From NCBI GenBank assembly GCA_019112895.1, contig DXIM01000008.1:44493-108492 (forward strand): a stretch of 64,000 bases of DNA, read 5' to 3'. Positions within the stretch are counted from its first letter, which is position 1, and each line of letters begins with the position of its first letter. This stretch comes from Candidatus Stackebrandtia faecavium. GTDB lineage: Bacteria > Actinomycetota > Actinomycetes > Mycobacteriales > Micromonosporaceae. Positions 21,392 to 31,071 of the stretch are shown piece after piece. The notes beneath the pieces are model-generated. The model was not told the origin of the DNA and did no database searches. It saw nothing but the letters and a program-made list of their open reading frames with translations. The translations under genes and the position numbers were made by a program.

Positions 21392-22333
21392 TCAGGCCAC
21401 TGTTTGTTCAGCGACGACTGTGCTTATCGGCGTCTTCGGTTTGCGCCGCAGCCGTGAGATCGCCACTCCCACCAGGCACAAAGCGCCGCCGAAACAGGCC
21501 AGCAGGGTGGGGACCTCGTCCAGGAAGAGCCAGGAACCGAACACCACCACCGCGGGGACCGCGTACGTCGTGGCTCCCATGCGACCCGCCGTGGTGCGAG
21601 ACAAGGCGTAGGCCCAGGTGGAAAACGCCAGCGCAGTCGGGAATAGGCCCAGATACACCATGTTCAACGTGGCCGACAGCGGTGCGGATTGGACCTGTGT
21701 GACCAGCTGCGCGCTGAAAACGGAGCAGGCCAGCGCGCCCACGAGCGCACCGAATGTCGTGGCCTGCAACGGCGTCGCGTATTGCAGGGCGGGTTTTTGA
21801 CTGACCACTCCGCAGGCGTAACAGACCGCGGCCGCGACGCACAAAAACACGCCTAGGACGGTGACATGCGCGGTGCCGGCGCTGGAAAAACCCACGACGA
21901 GGGTACCGACGAAGGCGATGGCGACGCCGACGACGAGGCTGCGTGGGAATCCTTCCCTGAGGAACAGGCCGCCGAAAACCGCCATCAGAATCGGGCCAAT
22001 ATTGACGATCATGGCCGCGGTTCCCGCGTCAACCAGCTGTTCGCCCCAGTTCAACAGCACCATGTATCCGCCGAACCACACGACGCCGGATACAAGGATT
22101 CCCGGCCAGGCCTGTTTATCGGGCAGACCGGACCTCTTGACGAACCACACGACAAGGAGCGCGACTGCGGCGGTCGCCATACGGCCCTCCGCCAGTGCGC
22201 CAGGCGAGAAATGTTCCGCGGTGCTTCGAATCGACACGAACGCCGACGCCCACAGCACGACTGTGGTGGCGGCCGCGATGAGCGCCTTGACGTCGGGGCC
22301 CGCGGATGGGGGATGGGCTGTTTCGGTGTGCAC
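21392..22333 (-). CDS. EamA/DMT family transporter
   Basis: Ten-TM drug/metabolite transporter pattern with two internal repeats. Confidence 0.92.
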   Translation of the reverse strand: MHTETAHPPSAGPDVKALIAAATTVVLWASAFVSIRSTAEHFSPGALAEGRMATAAVALLVVWFVKRSGLPDKQAWPGILVSGVVWFGGYMVLLNWGEQLVDAGTAAMIVNIGPILMAVFGGLFLREGFPRSLVVGVAIAFVGTLVVGFSSAGTAHVTVLGVFLCVAAAVCYACGVVSQKPALQYATPLQATTFGALVGALACSVFSAQLVTQVQSAPLSATLNMVYLGLFPTALAFSTWAYALSRTTAGRMGATTYAVPAVVVFGSWLFLDEVPTLLACFGGALCLVGVAISRLRRKPKTPISTVVAEQTVA

Positions 22334-22436
22334 CAGACATAGTCAACCCGTTGAAACCGATGCTGTCCAACCGGTTCGCGGTGTCACACAGGCGCGTGTG
22401 TGCACCCGGTGTGTTCGTGCGATACGGGTGTGGTCG

Positions 22437-22898
22437 CTATTGGCTGTTTTCGCGGATGAAACAGGTGATGCGGCCGCTGCAGATGCGCTTATTGTCCTCT
22501 TTGGTGACCACTACTTCGTAGCTGGCCGCAGAACGCCCCAGGTGCACCGGCGTCGCTTTTCCGGTGACGATGCCAGATTTCGCGGCCCGGTGGTGGGTGA
22601 CGTTGAGGTCGACGCCGACGGCGATACCGCCAGGTCCGGCGTGCAGCATCGCGCCGATGGAGCCGAGTGTTTCGGCCAGCGCGGCCGAGGCGCCGCCGTG
22701 CAGCAGCCCGTACGGTTGCGTGTTGCCTTCGACAGGCATGGTGCCCACGACCAGTTCGGGCGTGGCCCGGGTGATTTCTATGCCCATGCGGGTGCCGAGG
22801 TGGCCGGCCGAGAACAGCTCGTGGAGGTCGACTCCGAGCTCGGCGAAGCGTGCGAGCGTTGTCGCGTCGAACACGCCTGAGTCGCTGGTCTGGGTCAT
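22437..22898 (-). CDS. PaaI-family hotdog thioesterase
   Basis: MTQTSDSGVFDATTLARFAELGVDLHELF...QPYGLLHGGASAALAETLGSIGAM...GVDLNVTHHRAAKSG. Confidence 0.92.
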   Translation of the reverse strand: MTQTSDSGVFDATTLARFAELGVDLHELFSAGHLGTRMGIEITRATPELVVGTMPVEGNTQPYGLLHGGASAALAETLGSIGAMLHAGPGGIAVGVDLNVTHHRAAKSGIVTGKATPVHLGRSAASYEVVVTKEDNKRICSGRITCFIRENSQ

Positions 22899-23243
22899 GC
22901 ATGCTCCTGGGCAGTGGATGGGTTGAGGTCCCACTTCTTATCAGGTGCGCGCGGCCGCAGTGGAGGCTTGGGGGACAAACGTGATGGCCTCGACATTGTC
23001 CGGTACTTCATTGTGGGATTTACAACTCAGTCCGTGTATCCACTGTGCCTACATCGGCAATGTTATTGCAGGTAATTGGGCTCATGATGTATTTCGGCGT
23101 ATACATGATCATACGAAGAAGTAACAGGCTGATATCGAAAAATGTCGCTGTGTCTTGTAACACTGACGGCAATCATTGTGGAAAACAGGTCCAATACGCG
23201 ACAGTAACGTTGGAATTGTGATGCAGGAGATGAGGAGAGCGTT

Positions 23244-24380
23244 ATGACCGGAATGGTGGAAGTACCGCACGGTCTTGCCGGCGTCGTAGTCGCCGACACT
23301 GAAATCGGTGATGTGCGCGGTGAAGAAGGTTTCTACCACTACCGGCAGTATTCGGCCATCGATCTGGCGCAGAAGCGCTCCTTCGAAGATGTCTGGTACC
23401 TGATGTGTCACGGCGAGCTGCCGGACGCACATCAGCTCAAAGAGTTCACTGCCGCCACCGCCAAGCTGCGACACCTATCACCGAAACTGCAGTCGCTGCT
23501 GCCTCAGCTGGCGGGCGTGCGGCCGCTCGACGGTCTGCGCACAGCATTGTCGTTCGCGGCCGCGGAGCAGGGCATGCAGCCGCTGCTTGACATCGACGAA
23601 CCGCAGCGTTCCGCAGACGTGCTGTTCGCCTGCGCCGTGACCCCGACGATCCTTACCGGCATGTACCGCTTGTCGACCGGCAACGAGCCGGTCGAACCGC
23701 GCGACGACCTGCCGTTCGCCGCCAACTACCTGTACATGTTGACCGGCAGCGTACCGACGCCCGAGTACGCCGATGCGATCGAAAAATACTTGATTTCCAC
23801 GGTCGACCACGGGTTCAACAACTCGACGTTCACGGCCCGCACGATCGCGTCGTCGAAAGCCGACGTCGGCGCATGCCTCGTAGGCGCGATTGGTGCCCTG
23901 TCCGGTCCATTGCATGGCGGCGCCCCATCGCGCGCGCTGGCGGCACTGGAGGAGATCGGTAGCCCCGACAACATTGACAAGTGGGTGCGCGACCGAGTGC
24001 TGGCCGGTGAACGCATCATGGGCTTCGGCCACGCCGTCTACCGCACCGACGACCCGCGTTCGGTGATGCTGCGTGACGTCGCCACCTCCTTGGGCGGCGA
24101 CCTGGTCGACTTCGCGAAGCAGACGGAGCGACGTGTCGTGGAGATCTTGGCCGAGCTCAAGCCGGGACGGCAGCTGTACACGAACGTCGAGTTCTACGCC
24201 GGCGTGGTGATGGAACAGTGCGGCGTGCCGCGCGACATGTTCACGCCGACTTTCGCCTCCAGCCGCATGGTGGGGTGGGGCGCCAACGTTCTCGAACAAG
24301 CCCGCGACTCCAAGATCATCCGCCCGCGTGCCCGCTACACCGGACCGCAAGCCCCGCAGCCCGTCGAAGACCTCGCATAG
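23244..24380 (+). CDS. Citrate synthase family protein
   Basis: FYHYRQYSAIDLAQKRSFEDVWYLMCHGELP...GPLHGGAPSRALAALEEIG...GFGHAVYRTDDPRS...NVEFYAGVVMEQCGVPRDMFTPTFASSRMVGW. Confidence 0.96.
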   Translation: MTGMVEVPHGLAGVVVADTEIGDVRGEEGFYHYRQYSAIDLAQKRSFEDVWYLMCHGELPDAHQLKEFTAATAKLRHLSPKLQSLLPQLAGVRPLDGLRTALSFAAAEQGMQPLLDIDEPQRSADVLFACAVTPTILTGMYRLSTGNEPVEPRDDLPFAANYLYMLTGSVPTPEYADAIEKYLISTVDHGFNNSTFTARTIASSKADVGACLVGAIGALSGPLHGGAPSRALAALEEIGSPDNIDKWVRDRVLAGERIMGFGHAVYRTDDPRSVMLRDVATSLGGDLVDFAKQTERRVVEILAELKPGRQLYTNVEFYAGVVMEQCGVPRDMFTPTFASSRMVGWGANVLEQARDSKIIRPRARYTGPQAPQPVEDLA

Positions 24381-24406
24381 CGTGGGAGCCCACACGTTCG
24401 AACCGG

Positions 24407-24438
24407 CCTAATGCCGCGGCCGCGGCCACGGCATTAGG
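24407..24438. terminator. Hairpin CCTAATGCCG...CGGCATTAGG between citrate synthase and hutH
   Basis: 10-bp perfect inverted repeat, GC-rich 12-nt loop, ending 8 nt before the hutH ATG. Confidence 0.6.
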
Positions 24439-24446
24439 GTCATCCC

Positions 24447-26000
24447 ATGCGTGATCTCCAATTGACCGGCGACGGCTTCAGCATCGAAGACGTCGCCGAT
24501 GTGGCACACCGGCGCGCCAAAGTGACGCTCGGCCCCGATCTAGCCCAGCGGATGGCCCCGGCCCGCGAAGTCGTCACCGAGGCGGTGGCGCGCAAAGACG
24601 TTGTCTATGGCGTGACGACCGGCTTCGGTGCGCTCGCTGACACCACGATCGGCGAACGCGATCTGGCGAAGCTGCAGCTCGGCATCGTGCGTAGCCACGC
24701 CGCCGGTGTCGGCGAACCGCTTCCGGACCCTGTCGTGCGCGCCTTGCTGTTGCTGAGGGCGCGCACGCTGTCGGCCGGGCATTCCGGGGTCCGGGTCGAC
24801 CTGCCGGCGCTGTTCATCGACTTGCTGTCACATGACCTGTTGCCCGTCATCCCGTGTAAAGGCTCAGTGGGAGCGTCGGGCGATCTCGCCCAACTGGCGC
24901 ACCTGGCGTTGCCGCTCATCGGTGAGGGGCGGCTACGGGCCCCCGGCGACGGTCCTAACGGGAGGCCGGCCGCCGAAGTCATGGCCGAATACGGCCTCAC
25001 GCCGCTCGTGCTTCAGCCCAAAGAGGGCCTGTCATTGATCAACGGCACCGAACCGATGCAGGCGGTCGCGGCATTGGCAGTCGTGGAGGCCGAACGCCTC
25101 TGCCGGGTGGCCGATATCGCCTGCGCGATGAGCGTCGAGGCCCTGTTCGGCACCGACCGCGCCTACGACGAGCGGGTCCAGGTCATCCGCCCACATCCCG
25201 GGCAACTCGATTCGGCGTCGAACCTGCGACGACTGCTTCACGGCAGCCCCCTGTTGGCCAGCCATCGCGACTCCGACCATGCGGTTCAGGACTCGTATTC
25301 GCTGCGGTGCGCACCGCAGGTGCACGGAAGCGCGCGGGACCTTTTGGCACACTGCCGCAGCGTGCTGAGCATCGAGCTGCGGTCGATCGTCGACAACCCG
25401 GTCGTCGTCGAGGGGGAAGACGGGCACGGCCATGAAGTGATGAGCACCGGCAACTTCCATGGTCAGCCGATCGCGTTTTCCGCGGACGCATTGGCGATGG
25501 CGGTCGCCGAGCTGGCCAGCATTTCGGAACGTCGCGTTTATCGCATGCTGGACCCCGCGACGTCGCGGGGCTTGCCGCCCTTTTTGATCCAGGATGCGGG
25601 CACGAACTCCGGTTACATGTTGGCCCAGTACACGGCGGCGAGCGTCGTCAGCGAGAACAAGGTCCTGTGTCACCCGGCCAGCGTCGATTCGATTGTGACC
25701 TCGGGTAACCAGGAAGACCACGTATCGATGGGTTGGCACTCGGTACGTAAGGCGCATGAAGTCATCGACAATGCCGCGACAGTCCTGGCGATCGAACTGC
25801 TGTGCAGTGCGCAGGCCATCGATCTGCGAGCAGAGACGGCGGCTCCCGGCCCCGTCACAGGTGTGGTGCATGAGCGGATCCGTGCCGACGTCGCGTTCGC
25901 GCGGACGGACCGCGAGCTCGCGCCGCAGATCGAGGCGGTCCGCGGGCTCCTGCCGGAGCTGGTGGATCTTGCGGACGCGAAGCTTCACGGCATGGCTTAG
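24447..26000 (+). CDS. hutH: Histidine ammonia-lyase
   Basis: MIO-forming motif KGSVGASGDLAQLAHLALPLIGEG, YGVTTGFGALAD, GNFHGQPIAFSADALAMA. Confidence 0.97.
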   Translation: MRDLQLTGDGFSIEDVADVAHRRAKVTLGPDLAQRMAPAREVVTEAVARKDVVYGVTTGFGALADTTIGERDLAKLQLGIVRSHAAGVGEPLPDPVVRALLLLRARTLSAGHSGVRVDLPALFIDLLSHDLLPVIPCKGSVGASGDLAQLAHLALPLIGEGRLRAPGDGPNGRPAAEVMAEYGLTPLVLQPKEGLSLINGTEPMQAVAALAVVEAERLCRVADIACAMSVEALFGTDRAYDERVQVIRPHPGQLDSASNLRRLLHGSPLLASHRDSDHAVQDSYSLRCAPQVHGSARDLLAHCRSVLSIELRSIVDNPVVVEGEDGHGHEVMSTGNFHGQPIAFSADALAMAVAELASISERRVYRMLDPATSRGLPPFLIQDAGTNSGYMLAQYTAASVVSENKVLCHPASVDSIVTSGNQEDHVSMGWHSVRKAHEVIDNAATVLAIELLCSAQAIDLRAETAAPGPVTGVVHERIRADVAFARTDRELAPQIEAVRGLLPELVDLADAKLHGMA

Positions 26001-26006
26001 ACACAA

Positions 26007-26043
26007 ACGTGAGCGGCACGCCTGAAAGGCGTGCCGCTCACGT
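26007..26043. terminator. Bidirectional terminator, perfect 16-bp stem, 5-nt loop
   Basis: ACGTGAGCGGCACGCC-tgaaa-GGCGTGCCGCTCACGT between convergent hutH and the SsgA-like gene. Confidence 0.85.
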
Positions 26044-26058
26044 GCCTTGCGCTGTTGT

Positions 26059-26490
26059 TTAAAGCTCAGTCAAAAGCTTCGTCACTGCCGCATCCACATC
26101 GAGGCTTTCGGGTTCGCGACCCTTCGGCACCAATGTGTAGCTTCGACGCAGGAACCGTGCCACGACCGAACGCGAAATTTCGAATAGCGCGTTGCCATCC
26201 GGCGACGACAGCGCCAACGCGATCGCTTCCCCCCGCGGCGTTGTCCACGGCCAGACACGGACGTCGCCGATCCCCGTCGGTTCGACCAACCCGGCAGCGA
26301 GCAGTTCGCGAGCAAACGACCAGCTCACCAACTCTGACTCCGTGCTGCCAGGGTGAAAGACAACATGTATTGCGTACGGATCGTCTTGGTCGTATTGCAT
26401 GCTTGCGCGCACATTTATCGTCGTGAAATCGGGCGCAACGAACCGCATCGTTGTGTCGACTTCGATCGTGGCGGGTCGGGTTGTCGCCAT
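26059..26490 (-). CDS. SsgA-like sporulation/cell division protein (SALP)
   Basis: MRFVAPDFTTINVRASMQYDQDDPYAIHVVFHPGSTESELVSWSFARELLAAGLVEPTGIGDVRVWPW...LALSSPDGNALFEISRSVVARFLRRSYTLVP. Confidence 0.94.
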   Translation of the reverse strand: MATTRPATIEVDTTMRFVAPDFTTINVRASMQYDQDDPYAIHVVFHPGSTESELVSWSFARELLAAGLVEPTGIGDVRVWPWTTPRGEAIALALSSPDGNALFEISRSVVARFLRRSYTLVPKGREPESLDVDAAVTKLLTEL

Positions 26491-26702
26491 CGTGTTCCCC
26501 CCGGGCTACTCGGGCGAGCCCCCCAGAACTCGCCAACCTCACTACTGAGGTTTACCATTCGAAACGTCGTTATACCCAGCGATCCGGCACAGTAGTGACG
26601 ACTTATTGTGGCCAGATCCACGCAGAACCTCCCAAACCGGCCGATGGATAATGCTGTGATGCGTGGCAGAGCCCGCATGTATGTACCACCGAAGGTGGAT
26701 AG

Positions 26703-27119
26703 GTGAATCGAGACGTCCCGGAGCGCGGGTCCGGCCGCGAACCTCACAGCCGACTGGACCGTTTCCGGAGGAACCGGACCAGCCGGCTGACGTTGCGGGT
26801 CCTCATCACTGTGGTCGGCAGCGTGGTCATCGCGGTTGGGGCGGTGCTGATTCCGTTCCCGGGGCCGGGTTGGGCGATCGTCATCGCCGGTATGGCGATT
26901 TTGGCTCTCGAATACCACTGGGCGCGCCGGCTCCTGGTGTTCACGAAGGAGCGGCTGGCGCGGTGGTGGCACTGGCTGGGTCAGCAGCGGTGGTGGGTGC
27001 GTGCTTGCGTCGGCCTGTCCGGCATGTTGCTGATTTGGGTCCTGGTGTGGTGGAGCATTAAGACGTCGCTCGATTTCGACGTCGCCATGTGGGTATTGAG
27101 TACGTTGCAACTGATCTGA
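26703..27119 (+). CDS. TIGR02611/PGPGW-motif transmembrane protein
   Basis: VGAVLIPFPGPGWAIVIAGMAILALEYHWARRLL. Confidence 0.88.
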   Translation: MNRDVPERGSGREPHSRLDRFRRNRTSRLTLRVLITVVGSVVIAVGAVLIPFPGPGWAIVIAGMAILALEYHWARRLLVFTKERLARWWHWLGQQRWWVRACVGLSGMLLIWVLVWWSIKTSLDFDVAMWVLSTLQLI

Positions 27120-27124
27120 GGCGT

Positions 27125-27826
27125 CTACACCATGCGGCGTCGCACTTCAACGAGGAAACGGTCGGCGACTTCGCGATCTCCTTGCTGTGGAAGCACTGTC
27201 CGAGACAAAGCGTCCTGCGCAGCCACGGTCAGATCGTCGCGCCACCTGCGTATCTGCGACCAGCTGACGTTGCCCTTTTGCACCGACAACAGCTGGTTGC
27301 GATACGAATCGGTGCGCAGCAGTGGTTCCCCTGTGCGGAGTAGTTGTTCCACACTCAGCAGAAGTCGTAGCATCGATGCGGCGCGGTGATAGTCGATGGC
27401 GTCGGTGTGGCTGCCAAGGCGATCCACCTGTGTGTTGGCTTCGGCCAGAAACGTGCGATATACGACCCGCGAAACCAGGTGGGGCCGCAAAGTCAGGAGG
27501 CCTTCGCCGATGTCGTTGCTGGTGTGCACTGTCGGTGACCACAGGCATTCCACGGCGTGGGGGTCGCCGGTGAGCACCAGACGTAGGAAACGTTCGATTT
27601 CCCAGCCCTGATGGCGTGGATCGGTGCTGGAGCTGACGAGTGCTGGCGGCTTGTCGAAGCCCCAAAAGGTCGCGGTCGGTGCAGCGAAGACGGTAAAACG
27701 AGTGTCGGCCCCCTGCGAGTTGCGCAGTCCGTAGACATACGGGCCGAGGTCGACGTCGTAGACGCCGTAATCGGTGAGTAGCTGATCGGAGGGAATGTGC
27801 ACGGTACGAGCCTGCCAGATGGACAA
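27125..27826 (-). CDS. Predicted nucleotidyltransferase, RlaP/YcgL-like
   Basis: DYGVYDVDLGPYVYGLRNSQGADTRFTVFAAPTATFWGFDKPP...HQGWEIERFLRLVLTGDPHAVECLWSP; family call from memory. Confidence 0.65.
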   Translation of the reverse strand: MSIWQARTVHIPSDQLLTDYGVYDVDLGPYVYGLRNSQGADTRFTVFAAPTATFWGFDKPPALVSSSTDPRHQGWEIERFLRLVLTGDPHAVECLWSPTVHTSNDIGEGLLTLRPHLVSRVVYRTFLAEANTQVDRLGSHTDAIDYHRAASMLRLLLSVEQLLRTGEPLLRTDSYRNQLLSVQKGNVSWSQIRRWRDDLTVAAQDALSRTVLPQQGDREVADRFLVEVRRRMV

Positions 27827-27924
27827 TTGCTCGCATAGGTGTACCTGTGTCTAAATATCGATGACGGTGAAGCCGTCACGGCATGCGACGTCGTGAGGTT
27901 TCGACCAGCGCCTTAGGAGTAGCC

Positions 27925-28887
27925 ATGAAAGCGATAGTGGTGTCGACACCAGGAGACCCGTCCGCAATGGAATACAGAAGCACGGATGCGCCGGCCGCGC
28001 AGCCGGGCGAAGTGGTGGTCGATGTTGCGGCGGCAGGCGTGAACTTCATCGATGTGTATCACCGTAGCGGTCAGTATCCGCTCGACACCCCGTTCACGTT
28101 GGGGCTCGAGGGCGCGGGAACGGTGTCGCAGGTTGGCTTCGATGTCGAGGATGTGCGGGTCGGCGACCGGGTGGCCTGGATGCAGGGGTCGGGAAGTTAC
28201 GCGCAGAAGGTTGCGCTTCCCGCCGATAAGACCGTGCCGGTACCTGAGGGCGTGGACCTGGAGACCGCCGCGGCCGCAATGTTGCAAGGCATCACGGCGC
28301 ATTCTTTGGTGTATTCGACATATGTGGTTCAACCCGAGGACACAGTGGTGATCCATGCGGCCGCCGGCGGAGTTGGTCTATTGCTTACTCAGATGGTCGC
28401 CCGCCGCGGTGCCACGGTGTTGGCTACCGCTTCGACCGCGCAGAAGCGACAGCGCGCCCGCGACGCGGGTGCCGATCACGCATGCGAATACGCGATGTTG
28501 AAACAGGCGGTCGGCGAACACACCGGTTATCGGGGCGTGGATGTCGTCTATGATGGAGTCGGAATCGCGACGTTCGAGGACAGCATAGCGGCGTTGCGTC
28601 CACGTGGAACCATGGTGTTGTACGGCCAATCGTCCGGGGCGGTCGCGCCGCTGGACCCCCAAATACTGGCCCGGAACGGATCGCTGTATCTGACCCGCCC
28701 CCTGGCCTTCGATTACATATCTGACCGCCACGAGTTCCTGCGACGCACGCACGATCTCTTCGAATGGGTGGCCAATGGCGAGCTGGATATCCATGTCGGA
28801 CACACCTACTCCCTTGAGGATGCGCCGCGAGCGCATGCCGATCTGGAAGCGCGGCGTACCAGCGGCAAAGTGCTGTTGCTGCCGTGA
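27925..28887 (+). CDS. Quinone oxidoreductase (zinc-independent MDR family)
   Basis: MKAIVVSTPGDPSAMEYRS...AAAGVNFIDVYHRSGQYPLDTPFTLGLEGAGTV...VIHAAAGGVGLLLTQ. Confidence 0.94.
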   Translation: MKAIVVSTPGDPSAMEYRSTDAPAAQPGEVVVDVAAAGVNFIDVYHRSGQYPLDTPFTLGLEGAGTVSQVGFDVEDVRVGDRVAWMQGSGSYAQKVALPADKTVPVPEGVDLETAAAAMLQGITAHSLVYSTYVVQPEDTVVIHAAAGGVGLLLTQMVARRGATVLATASTAQKRQRARDAGADHACEYAMLKQAVGEHTGYRGVDVVYDGVGIATFEDSIAALRPRGTMVLYGQSSGAVAPLDPQILARNGSLYLTRPLAFDYISDRHEFLRRTHDLFEWVANGELDIHVGHTYSLEDAPRAHADLEARRTSGKVLLLP

Positions 28888-28895
28888 GGGAACAG

Positions 28896-29852
28896 ATGAC
28901 CGAGTCAGTTAGGCGGAACGGAAGAACGATGGACCTCGATGTCGCCGGCGCATGGGAACGCGTGCGTCCACACGTGCGCCGCACACCGGTGCTCACGGGC
29001 GAACTCGACGGCCTCAAGCCGAGACTGAAATGCGAATTCTTGCAGCACACGGGCTCGTTCAAGGCCCGAGGAGCATTCAACAGGATTGTGAGCATGCACG
29101 AGGCCGGTCATCTCGAAGGCCGTGACGTTGTAGCCGCTTCCGGTGGTAACGCGGGCATGGCGGTCGCCCATGCTGCCTCGACGATCGGCGTAGCGGCGCA
29201 CGTGTACGTGCCTACGACCGCTTCTCGAGTCAAACTGGACAAACTCAAATCGCTCGGTGCCACTGTGCACACTGTGGGCGAACAGTACGCTGATGCCTAC
29301 GAAGCTGCCACGCAGGCAGTGAACGAAACGGGTGCGGTGTTCTGCCACGCATACGATCAGCCCGAGATCGTGGCCGGTCAGGGAACCATTGCGCTGGAAC
29401 TCCACGAACAAGTGCCGGACCTCGACACCGTGGTCGTCGCCTGCGGCGGCGGGGGCCTCATGGGCGGTCTCCTTGCCGGTCTCGCCTCCCACGTCACCGT
29501 CGTGGCGGTCGAACCCGTGGAATCTTCCTGCCTGCATGCTGCGATCGCGGCCGGCCAACCCGTTGATGTGCCCGTGTCGGGGATAGCCGCTGACTCCTTG
29601 GGCGCCAGACGCCTAGGACAGATCGCCTGGTCGCTGGTAGCCGACCGCGACGTCGTGAGCGTCACTGTCACGGATGCGCAGATCGTGGCGGCCCGCCGTG
29701 CGTTGTGGGCGGACTACCGTATCGCCGCGGAGCCCGGTGGTGCGACCGCCTGGGCCGGTTTGCTGGCGGGAGCATATCGCCCGGCGCGCGATGAGACCGT
29801 CGCTGTCATCGTGTGCGGCGCGAACACCGACCCATCCGACCTCGCGAACTAA
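28896..29852 (+). CDS. PLP-dependent threonine/serine dehydratase
   Basis: KCEFLQHTGSFKARGAFNRI, ASGGNAGMAVAHAASTIGV, CGGGGLMGGLL. Confidence 0.93.
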   Translation: MTESVRRNGRTMDLDVAGAWERVRPHVRRTPVLTGELDGLKPRLKCEFLQHTGSFKARGAFNRIVSMHEAGHLEGRDVVAASGGNAGMAVAHAASTIGVAAHVYVPTTASRVKLDKLKSLGATVHTVGEQYADAYEAATQAVNETGAVFCHAYDQPEIVAGQGTIALELHEQVPDLDTVVVACGGGGLMGGLLAGLASHVTVVAVEPVESSCLHAAIAAGQPVDVPVSGIAADSLGARRLGQIAWSLVADRDVVSVTVTDAQIVAARRALWADYRIAAEPGGATAWAGLLAGAYRPARDETVAVIVCGANTDPSDLAN

Positions 29853-29862
29853 GGGTGCGGAT

Positions 29863-30432
29863 TTGCGTCGCATCGTCATCACCGGCGGGCCGGGCGCCGG
29901 GAAGACCACACTCATTGAGCGCCTGGCTCGCGCGGGTTACGCCCACATTCCCGAAACCGGCCGCGCGATCATCCGCGAACAAACTGAAACCGGCGGCGTA
30001 TGCCTCCCATGGTCCGACCGACAGGCATATGCCCGCCTCATGTTTGACACCGACATGGACAAGTACGACGCGGCACCTCGCGAGGGGCGAATTGCCTTCT
30101 ACGATCGCGGCCTCGTCGATGTCATCGGCTATCTGCGGGTCGAAGGAATGCCGGTGCCGGAGAAATACGATCTCGCGGCCCGTCAGCGTCGGTATCACGA
30201 GACCGTGTTCCTGGCGCCGTTTTGGCCCGACATCTATGGCATCGATGCCCAGCGCCGGCAAAGCCCACAGGTGGCCGAGAGTACGTGCAAGATAATGCGG
30301 GAGACGTACCGGAAGTACGGCTACGACATAGTCGATCTGCCTCTTGCCGATGTCGAATCACGGCTACGGTTCATCGAGTCGGCGCTGGCGCTCGCGCCGC
30401 CGTCAACTCAATCCGGCGATCCCCAGCCGTAG
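29863..30432 (+). CDS. AAA_28-type ATPase
   Basis: LRRIVITGGPGAGKTTLIERLARAGYAHIPETGRAIIREQ...AFYDRGLVDVIGYLR; TTG start inferred, track ORF begins upstream at 29674. Confidence 0.85.
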   Translation: MRRIVITGGPGAGKTTLIERLARAGYAHIPETGRAIIREQTETGGVCLPWSDRQAYARLMFDTDMDKYDAAPREGRIAFYDRGLVDVIGYLRVEGMPVPEKYDLAARQRRYHETVFLAPFWPDIYGIDAQRRQSPQVAESTCKIMRETYRKYGYDIVDLPLADVESRLRFIESALALAPPSTQSGDPQP

Positions 30433-31071
30433 CGCGAAAAGCGCGAGTTGGACCCGGTCACGAGAGTGGGTCTTGGCCCGCAGATTGCCGATATGGGTCT
30501 TGACCGTCGGCATGCTGAGCCATAGCTCGTCGCAGATCTCCTGATTGGTTCGTCCCTGCGCGATGAGAACCAAGATTCCGCGTTCCCGGGGTGTGAGCTG
30601 GGCGGCCATGTGTATGTCGGACGACGACGCGGTCGCTGGTGCATTGCCTGGCCCTCGCCGAAAGGTGGCGAACAGTTTCCGGGTGGCGCCCGGAGAAATG
30701 ATGGCGTCCCCGGAATGGATGGTCCGGATTGCCGCGACGACGTCGTCGGGCGGGGTGTTCTTGACGAGGAATCCTGCGGCACCGGACTCCACCGCGGTGA
30801 GGATATGCGCATCAGTGTCGAAAGTGGTCAACATGATGATCTTGCTTCGGGTTTGCTCTGTGATGAGTCGTTGAGCAGCGGCGAGCCCGTCGAGCGTGGG
30901 CATCTGTATATCGAGCAATATGACATCGGGCGGTGCCGCGTCATGCTGTCGAATGGTATCGGCGCCGTCGATCGCCTGCCACAGCACCCGCATGTCCGGC
31001 TGGGCATCGAGGATCATCGCCAGGCCCGCGGTAAACAGTGGTGCGTCGTCGGCCAGGCCTACACAGATCAT
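30403..31071 (-). CDS. NarL/LuxR-family response regulator
   Basis: VGLADDAPLFTAGLAMILDAQPDMRV...DVILLDIQMPTLDGLAAAQRL...LTPRERGILVLIAQGRTNQEICDELWLSMPTVKTHIGNL. Confidence 0.95.
   Translation of the reverse strand: MICVGLADDAPLFTAGLAMILDAQPDMRVLWQAIDGADTIRQHDAAPPDVILLDIQMPTLDGLAAAQRLITEQTRSKIIMLTTFDTDAHILTAVESGAAGFLVKNTPPDDVVAAIRTIHSGDAIISPGATRKLFATFRRGPGNAPATASSSDIHMAAQLTPRERGILVLIAQGRTNQEICDELWLSMPTVKTHIGNLRAKTHSRDRVQLALFALRLGIAGLS

Noticed and set aside
23101-23243. AT-richer palindromic stretch CGTATACATGATCATACG upstream of citrate synthase
   Set aside because: Only 5-bp outer arms with an imperfect centre; too weak to call an operator without comparative data.
25032-26006. Antisense ORF (324 aa) over hutH
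   Set aside because: Shadow of the strongly conserved hutH frame; no independent support.
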